A DNA stretch of 11,441 nt. Source: Anaerolineaceae bacterium. GTDB lineage: Bacteria; Chloroflexota; Anaerolineae; Anaerolineales; Anaerolineaceae. How positions within the stretch are numbered: the stretch's first letter is position 1; each line of letters opens with the position of its first letter. Positions 7,284-11,441 of the stretch are shown one piece after another. The notes under the pieces were generated by a model. That model saw only the letters and a program-made list of their open reading frames with translations. It was not told where the DNA came from and ran no database searches. Where the stretch lies: the NCBI GenBank assembly GCA_011620465.1, contig WOZC01000042.1, positions 2,991 through 14,431 on the forward strand. The letters are read 5' to 3'. The position numbers and the translations under genes are program-made.

Positions 7284-7327
7284 GATTATAACCGAGCACC
7301 TTATAGGGTGAAAGAAGGTTTATAATC
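7284..7327. promoter_or_regulatory. Nested dyad over the importer promoter, operator candidate
   Basis: GATTATAACC (7284-7293) is repeated inverted as GGTTTATAATC (7317-7327), with one extra base. Inside it lies CACCTTATAGGGTG (7297-7310), itself symmetrical at 12 of 14 positions. The outer arms each contain TATAAT, pointing outward. The arrangement fits a binding site for a dimeric regulator, but no regulator gene is in the window and the two centres differ by 2 bp. Confidence 0.4.
7285..7312 (-). promoter_or_regulatory. Promoter of the sugar importer operon
   Basis: On the minus strand a perfect -10 TATAAT (7285-7290) is preceded by TTCACC (7307-7312), four of six matches to a -35, with a 16-bp spacer. 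The start site would be near 7278, leaving a leader of about 38 nt. Both elements fall inside the dyad at 7284-7327, so a repressor or activator binding there could control the operon. Confidence 0.55.
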
Positions 7328-7415
7328 TCCGCCTTTCAGAATTTTAACTGTGCCTACAAATCGTGCTGAACTCTCAACCTATAGAAAACCCCCACGCTCC
7401 AACTAATTTTGGCAA

Positions 7416-7424
7416 TGGTATACT
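7416..7424 (+). promoter_or_regulatory. Extended -10 promoter of the dehydratase gene
   Basis: TGGTATACT is an extended -10 (TGn followed by TATACT, five of six matches). It lies 30 bp before the ATG and implies a short leader of about 24 nt. No good -35 is seen at 16-18 bp (GCTCCA at 7396-7401), which an extended -10 can tolerate. Confidence 0.5.
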
Positions 7425-7454
7425 ATCGAATAATTAACAAGCTTGAGGTGAGTT

Positions 7455-8525
7455 ATGAAAAAAGCGATTATTACGGGAATTACCGGACAGGACGGCTCCT
7501 ACCTGGCAGAATACCTGCTCAGCATGGGCTACGAAGTGCATGGGATCATCCGCCGTGCCAGCACATTTAATACCAAGCGGATCGATCATCTTTATCGTGA
7601 TCCTCATGTGGTGAACGGTTCTGCCCGTCTCTTTTTGCATTATGGTGATATGGGCGCAACTGGTGTCTTAGGCGATGTGATCTATGACACCAAACCCGAT
7701 GAAATTTATCATCTTGCTGCCCAAAGTCACGTGCGCGTTTCTTTTGACATGCCCGAATACACCGGTGATGTAACTGGTCTGGGCACCACTCGCATGCTCG
7801 AGGCGGTGCGCCGGCTGGGCAAGGGCACCCGCTTCTACCAGGCTTCCACCAGTGAGCTGTTTGGCTCTGCCAAACCACCTCAGAGCGAAGAAACACCCTT
7901 CCACCCGCAAAGTCCTTATGCTGTGGCAAAACTGTATGCATATTGGATGGTCGAGAATTATCGTGATGGCTATGGTATGTACACCGTTAACGGCATCCTT
8001 TTCAATCACGAGAGCCCACGCCGTGGAGAAACCTTTGTTACTCGCAAGATTACCCGCGCAGTCGCTGCGATTTTAGCAAAGAAACAAGACAAACTCTTTT
8101 TAGGCAATCTTGATTCCAAACGTGACTGGGGTTATGCCCCTGAATTTGTGGAAGCGATGCATAAATTGCTGCAACAGGAAACACCTACCAATTATGTCCT
8201 CGGTACCGGTGAATCGCATTCTGTGCGCGACTTTTTGGATGAATCCTTTGGCTATGTTGACCTGGACTGGAAAAAGTACGTTGAAATCGATCCGCGCTAT
8301 TTCCGCCCGACCGAAGTGGACTACCTGCTGGCAGATCCCAAAAAAGCCAATGAGGATCTCAATTGGAGACCCAAGGTGAAATTCCATGAGTTGGTCAGGA
8401 TCATGGTCGACGCTGATATGGAGCTGATGGGGCTGAACTGTCCTGGCGAAGGACGAAAGATCATCAACGAAAAGTTTAACGGCTGGCATCGCTGGGATGA
8501 CCAGGTTATCACGATGGATAAGTAA
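7455..8525 (+). CDS. gmd: GDP-mannose 4,6-dehydratase
   Basis: This 356-residue cytoplasmic short-chain dehydrogenase/reductase converts GDP-D-mannose to GDP-4-dehydro-6-deoxy-D-mannose, the branch point to GDP-fucose, GDP-rhamnose and related sugars. The N-terminal Rossmann motif is GITGQDG at 8-14, followed by RRAST at 33-37. The expected catalytic residues are present: T132 and E134 in STSELFG, and Y155 and K159 in SPYAVAK. FNHESPRRGETFVTRKIT (183-200) and RDWGYAPEFVEAM (223-235) are highly characteristic of Gmd. The length is standard and complete. GAGGTG (7445-7450) lies 4 nt before the ATG. The gene stands alone between its own promoter and terminator. No reductase or epimerase follows, so the final sugar cannot be inferred. 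Confidence 0.96.
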   Translation: MKKAIITGITGQDGSYLAEYLLSMGYEVHGIIRRASTFNTKRIDHLYRDPHVVNGSARLFLHYGDMGATGVLGDVIYDTKPDEIYHLAAQSHVRVSFDMPEYTGDVTGLGTTRMLEAVRRLGKGTRFYQASTSELFGSAKPPQSEETPFHPQSPYAVAKLYAYWMVENYRDGYGMYTVNGILFNHESPRRGETFVTRKITRAVAAILAKKQDKLFLGNLDSKRDWGYAPEFVEAMHKLLQQETPTNYVLGTGESHSVRDFLDESFGYVDLDWKKYVEIDPRYFRPTEVDYLLADPKKANEDLNWRPKVKFHELVRIMVDADMELMGLNCPGEGRKIINEKFNGWHRWDDQVITMDK

Positions 8526-8535
8526 GGAAAAACAC

Positions 8536-8559
8536 AACTTCCTCTCTTGAGGGTTTTTT
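8536..8559 (+). terminator. Intrinsic terminator after gmd
   Basis: A short stem CCTC (8541-8544) and GAGG (8549-8552) with loop TCTT, extendable by T-G and by AAC/GTT across a two-base bulge, runs into six T (8554-8559). It lies 15-34 bp past the gmd stop. The stem is short, so some read-through toward the valS leader is possible. Confidence 0.6.
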
Positions 8560-8592
8560 ATATAAGTAATCGACCCGCTCTTTAGAACCATA

Positions 8593-8619
8593 AGCCGGGT
8601 TCAGCTTTTGAACCTGGCT
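8593..8619. repeat. 11-pair hairpin in the gmd-valS spacer
   Basis: AGCCGGGTTCA (8593-8603) pairs with TGAACCTGGCT (8609-8619), with a single G-T pair and a 5-base loop GCTTT. On neither strand is it followed by a T run, so it is not an obvious terminator. Confidence 0.75.
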
Positions 8620-8625
8620 AAAAGT

Positions 8626-8640
8626 TAGAATGCAATTCTA
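8626..8640. repeat. Short inverted repeat following the 11-pair hairpin
   Basis: TAGAAT (8626-8631) and ATTCTA (8635-8640) form a 6-pair stem around GCA. It starts 7 bases after the preceding hairpin. Confidence 0.5.
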
Positions 8641-8724
8641 CTTCTCTATTGCAACGGGGTTTTCTTAAATTCGATCGAAGACAAATCATTCTTCTCGAAT
8701 CTATTCGTAAACCAAAAACTGGTG

Positions 8725-8730
8725 TAGAAT
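8725..8730 (+). promoter_or_regulatory. Putative -10 element of the valS leader transcript
   Basis: TAGAAT (five of six matches to TATAAT) lies at the right place to start transcription near 8736-8738, just at the foot of T-box Stem I. No convincing -35 is found 16-18 bp upstream (TATTCG at 8702-8707). The call rests mainly on position. Confidence 0.4.
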
Positions 8731-8733
8731 AAA

Positions 8734-8958
8734 CAGACAGAGTAGTACGTTTGCAGGTACTGACAGAGAAGGGCAGTTGTTGAGAAACCCGCAGTAACCA
8801 CAAACTGAAGTCGCTGGAGTAAGTTGGAAGAAGAAATCGAAAGATAGTAGACCTTCCCGGGAGAGCCCGATAGCGCTCAACCCAAGCGCGGTCAATGACC
8901 GAATTGAGGTGGTACCACGGAAGCAACTTTCGCCCTCTAAACGAGCGAGAGTTTTTTT
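8734..8958 (+). promoter_or_regulatory. T-box leader of valS, specifier GUC (tRNA-Val sensing)
   Basis: Stem I folds by direct pairing: GTTTG 8749-8753 with CAAAC 8801-8805; 8756-8762 with 8792-8799 (one bulged A); and an apical GGG 8771-8773 with CCC 8788-8790. The AG-rich bulge ACAGAGAA (8763-8770) is placed as in known T-boxes. Below these helices the specifier loop has AGUA (8744-8747) opposite GAA (8807-8809), the usual loop-E arrangement. The next triplet, GUC (8810-8812), is a valine codon. A likely Stem III is GCGCT 8873-8877 with AGCGC 8885-8889. The T-box sequence is GAGGTGGTACCACGG (8906-8920); its UGGU (8910-8913) complements an ACCA 3' end. The antiterminator uses GAGG 8906-8909 with CCTC 8934-8937 and 8918-8923 with 8927-8932. 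It excludes the terminator at 8926-8958. Uncharged tRNA-Val should therefore allow read-through into valS. Confidence 0.95.
8926..8958 (+). terminator. T-box-controlled terminator before valS
   Basis: ACTTTCGC (8926-8933) pairs with GCGAGAGT (8945-8952), 8 pairs with one T-G, and the stem runs into a T tract (8952-8958). Bases 8926-8933 are also needed for the antiterminator, so the two folds exclude each other. Confidence 0.9.
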
Positions 8959-8985
8959 GTTTAATTAATAGTTTGAGAGGTAATT

Positions 8986-11441
8986 ATGACCGAACTGCCG
9001 AAAGCATATGACTTCAAAGAATATGAAGAAAAAATATACCAGATATGGGAAGAAAAGGGCTATTTTAAGCCAACCAACGATCCCAACAAACCCGGGCATG
9101 ATCCAAGCATCGAGCCTTTCGTGATTGTCATCCCGCCTCCCAATGTGACTGGCGCTCTGCACCTTGGTCACCCCTTGTTTGTGACGACCGAAGACATCAT
9201 GATCCGCTATCACCGCATGAAGGGTCAGCCTACCTTATGGGTACCGGGTACGGATCATGCCGGCATCGCCACCCAATTGCAGGTGGAGAATTTGCTTCGA
9301 AAAGAAGGAACAACCCGCGAAGAGATCGGTCGCGAAGCCTTTGAGCAGCGTGTGTGGCAGTGGAAAGAAAAATATGGTGGCAAGATCATCCACCAGCTCA
9401 GGCGATTGGGTGCTTCCTGCGATTGGGATCGGGAACGTTTTACACTAGATGAAGGCTTGTCGCGCGCTGTGAGAGAAGCTTTCGTGCAACTCTATGAAAA
9501 AGGACTAGTCTATCAAGGTCCGCGCATGATCAACTGGTCTCCTGGTTTGCAGACTGCTGTTTCAGACCTGGAAGTGGAATACTCGGAAGAGCAAGGCAAG
9601 CTGTACTACTTCAAATATATGATCGCTGACGGGTCCGGAGATTTTCTCCCAGTGGCTACCACCAGACCAGAGACCATCCCTGGTGATACTGGCGTGGCTG
9701 TGCATCCTGATGATCCGCGTTACGCCCGGTTCATCGGGAAAGATGTGTTTGTACCGATTTTGGGCAGAAAAATCCCCGTGATCGCGGACGAATATGTGAC
9801 AAAAGAATTTGGAACTGGCGCCCTCAAGATCACTCCCGGGCATGATCCGAATGACTATGAAATCGGTCAACGCCATCACCTGGAATTGATCAACATCATG
9901 AACAAAGATGCCACGCTCAACGAGAATTCAGGACCCTATCAGGGCATGGAACGTTTCAAAGCCAGAAAAGCCATTTGGGCTGATATGGAAGCTGCCGGTT
10001 TGGTGATCAAGGAAGAACCCTACCTGATGAACGTGCCCCGCTCTCAGCGGGGTGGAGAGATCGTTGAACCTCTGGTTTCAACGCAGTGGTTCGTAAAGAT
10101 GGACAGCCTGGCAGAAATGGCAGCTGAATCGGTGCGCAAGGGCGAGATCAACTTTGTGCCTGATCGCTTCACCAAGGTTTTCCTGAACTGGATGGATAAT
10201 ATCCAGGACTGGTGTATCAGCCGGCAGTTGTGGTGGGGTCACCGCATCCCGGTCTGGTACTGCCAGAATTGCCACGAAGTAATCGTTTCCCGGGAAGACC
10301 CGACCGAATGCACGAAGTGCGGCTCTCATGCCTTGCTTCAGGATCCAGACGTGTTGGACACCTGGTTTTCATCCGGCTTATGGCCGTTCTCAGTGTTTGG
10401 CTGGCCTGAAGAAACACCCGATCTCCGCTATTTTTACCCGACCAGCGTGATGGAAACTGGCTATGACATCATCTTCTTCTGGGTTGCCCGAATGGTCATG
10501 GACGGACTCTTCTTTACTGGCAAGGCTCCTTTCCATACGGTCTATTTACACGGTATGGTACGTGATGACAAGGGGCAAAAGATGAGTAAGACCAAGAACA
10601 ACGTCATTGACCCGCTTGTCTTGATGAACGAGTATGGTACTGATGCACTCAGGTTCTCACTCGTGGTAGGCTCCAGCCCTGGTAATGATCAAAACGTGGG
10701 CGTTAAAAAAGTGGAGGCGAATCGAAATTTTGCCAACAAAGTCTGGAATATTGGCAGGTTCGTGATCAATGCTGTCAACAGCGCGAATGAGACCATTAAG
10801 GCAAAACCTGAATGGACCCTGGCTGATTCCTGGATCTGGGCGCGAACCAAACAGACAGTCAACAGTGTTAACAACCTCTTCGAGAATTACCAGTTTGGCG
10901 AAGCTGGCAAGCAAGTGTACGAATTTTTGTGGAATGATTTTGCTGATTGGTACCTGGAAGCTTCAAAACGACAACTGGCGGAAGGCGGTGACCGGGCTGC
11001 GTACACTGCCATCATTTTGTCCGATGTGCTTGGTTTGATGCTGCGTCTGCTTCATCCGTTCACCCCCTATGTGACTGAAGCACTTTTCGGTTATCTGAAA
11101 GAGGCTTGTGTCAATAATAAAAATATCTTCAACCCTCAACAAGAACTGGCGGAACATCTGATTGTCGCTCCCTGGCCTGAGCGCATGCAACAGGAAGATT
11201 GGGAGGACGGCTCGATCAAAGACTTTGAACTGGTCCAGGAGATCGTGCGCGCAATCCGAAACCTTCGCTCAGAATTTAAACTCGAACCAAATAAAGCCAT
11301 TAACGCGATACTGGTCAGCGAGAGCAAAGCAGATTTCCTGAGTTCAAACAAGAGTTTATTAGTGGATCTGGCTGGATTGGACGAAAATGCGCTTCAAATC
11401 TTGCCAGGCAAAACACAGACCGAAGGATTAACAGTTTTGGT
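8986..11441 (+). CDS. valS: Valyl-tRNA synthetase (3' end beyond the window)
   Basis: This class I aminoacyl-tRNA synthetase charges tRNA-Val with valine in the cytoplasm. The frame is open for 818 codons to the window edge; family members usually have about 860-900 residues, so only the C-terminal tail is missing. Motifs in order: PPPNVTGALHLGH (HIGH-type signature 59-62), GTDHAGIATQ (88-97), the editing-domain TTRPET (225-230) with GDTGVAV after it, DWCISRQLWWG (408-418), a CxxC pair of pairs (C426, C429, C442, C445) likely binding zinc, and KMSK (532-535). The anticodon-binding helical domain starts near residue 600. DHAGIATQ and the T-box valine specifier separate it from IleRS and LeuRS. 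The ATG has GAGAGG (8975-8980) with a 5-nt spacer, 28 bp after the leader terminator. Confidence 0.97.
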   Translation, partial: MTELPKAYDFKEYEEKIYQIWEEKGYFKPTNDPNKPGHDPSIEPFVIVIPPPNVTGALHLGHPLFVTTEDIMIRYHRMKGQPTLWVPGTDHAGIATQLQVENLLRKEGTTREEIGREAFEQRVWQWKEKYGGKIIHQLRRLGASCDWDRERFTLDEGLSRAVREAFVQLYEKGLVYQGPRMINWSPGLQTAVSDLEVEYSEEQGKLYYFKYMIADGSGDFLPVATTRPETIPGDTGVAVHPDDPRYARFIGKDVFVPILGRKIPVIADEYVTKEFGTGALKITPGHDPNDYEIGQRHHLELINIMNKDATLNENSGPYQGMERFKARKAIWADMEAAGLVIKEEPYLMNVPRSQRGGEIVEPLVSTQWFVKMDSLAEMAAESVRKGEINFVPDRFTKVFLNWMDNIQDWCISRQLWWGHRIPVWYCQNCHEVIVSREDPTECTKCGSHALLQDPDVLDTWFSSGLWPFSVFGWPEETPDLRYFYPTSVMETGYDIIFFWVARMVMDGLFFTGKAPFHTVYLHGMVRDDKGQKMSKTKNNVIDPLVLMNEYGTDALRFSLVVGSSPGNDQNVGVKKVEANRNFANKVWNIGRFVINAVNSANETIKAKPEWTLADSWIWARTKQTVNSVNNLFENYQFGEAGKQVYEFLWNDFADWYLEASKRQLAEGGDRAAYTAIILSDVLGLMLRLLHPFTPYVTEALFGYLKEACVNNKNIFNPQQELAEHLIVAPWPERMQQEDWEDGSIKDFELVQEIVRAIRNLRSEFKLEPNKAINAILVSESKADFLSSNKSLLVDLAGLDENALQILPGKTQTEGLTVL

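Larger units (their letters stand above)
8560..8733. other. Gene-free spacer with hairpins before the valS leader
   Basis: I see no credible gene here. Contents in order: a CCCG at 8574-8577; an 11-pair hairpin (8593-8619); a 6-pair hairpin (8626-8640); GGGGTTTTCTT at 8656-8666; a perfect 10-bp palindrome TTCGATCGAA at 8670-8679; and the -10 of the valS transcript at 8725-8730. TGCAAT (8631-8636) can also pair with ATTGCA (8648-8653), an alternative to the second hairpin. Confidence 0.5.

Noticed and set aside
7321..7326. TATAAT on the plus strand as the main gmd promoter
   Set aside because: No -35 is found at the right distance and it would leave a long leader of about 120 nt. The extended -10 at 7416-7424 is better placed. 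It is kept only as part of the dyad.
8100..8591. A 163-codon minus-strand frame opposite the end of gmd
   Set aside because: It is antisense to a complete, motif-bearing gmd and has no recognisable product.
8618..8926. A 102-codon minus-strand open frame over the gmd-valS spacer
   Set aside because: It lies across the T-box leader, whose structure explains the sequence. No ribosome-binding site or family motif is visible.
8734..8958. A tRNA gene in the valS leader
   Set aside because: No cloverleaf or T-loop sequence is present. The tRNA-related signals are those of a T-box that binds tRNA.

Overview
The window looks like ordinary chromosomal DNA of a bacterium in or near the Chloroflexota (Anaerolineae-like). 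This is an inference from style, not proof. The pointers are a single-chain alpha/beta-fused 2-oxoacid dehydrogenase E1, a lipoprotein-anchored CUT1 sugar importer operon without its own ATPase, a T-box leader in front of valS, moderate GC, and G/C-rich palindromic intergenic repeats. There is no phage, transposon, CRISPR array, rRNA or tRNA.

Layout. Positions 1-207 hold two copies of a palindromic repeat; the inner copy doubles as a terminator for the leftward operon. Positions 208-3955 (minus strand) encode a fused E1 and a one-lipoyl-domain E2 acyltransferase of a 2-oxoacid dehydrogenase complex. They overlap by 11 nt and follow a good sigma70-type promoter. No E3 is present. The gap 3956-4130 carries that promoter and a short 14-bp tandem repeat. 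Positions 4131-7240 (minus strand) encode a sugar ABC importer: a substrate-binding lipoprotein followed by two permeases. A perfect 30-bp palindrome lies between the binding protein and the first permease, and the two permeases overlap by 4 nt (ATGA).

The divergent gap 7244-7454 contains outward promoters and a dyad. Positions 7455-8525 (plus strand) encode GDP-mannose 4,6-dehydratase, followed by a small intrinsic terminator. Positions 8526-8985 contain no gene; they hold two hairpins and then a complete T-box leader. Positions 8986-11441 (plus strand) encode valyl-tRNA synthetase, cut by the window edge.

How the parts work together. E1 and E2 make acyl-CoA from a 2-oxoacid together with an E3 encoded elsewhere. 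The importer brings in an unidentified sugar using an ATPase encoded elsewhere. Gmd feeds GDP-deoxyhexose synthesis for surface glycans. The T-box couples valS transcription to uncharged tRNA-Val: the specifier codon reads GUC, and the bulge UGGU matches an ACCA acceptor end.

The most notable items are the fully foldable valine T-box, the perfect palindrome inside the importer operon, and an apparent reciprocal Asp/Asn exchange at the thiamine-diphosphate metal site of the fused E1. I did not find a convincing undescribed multi-gene system.
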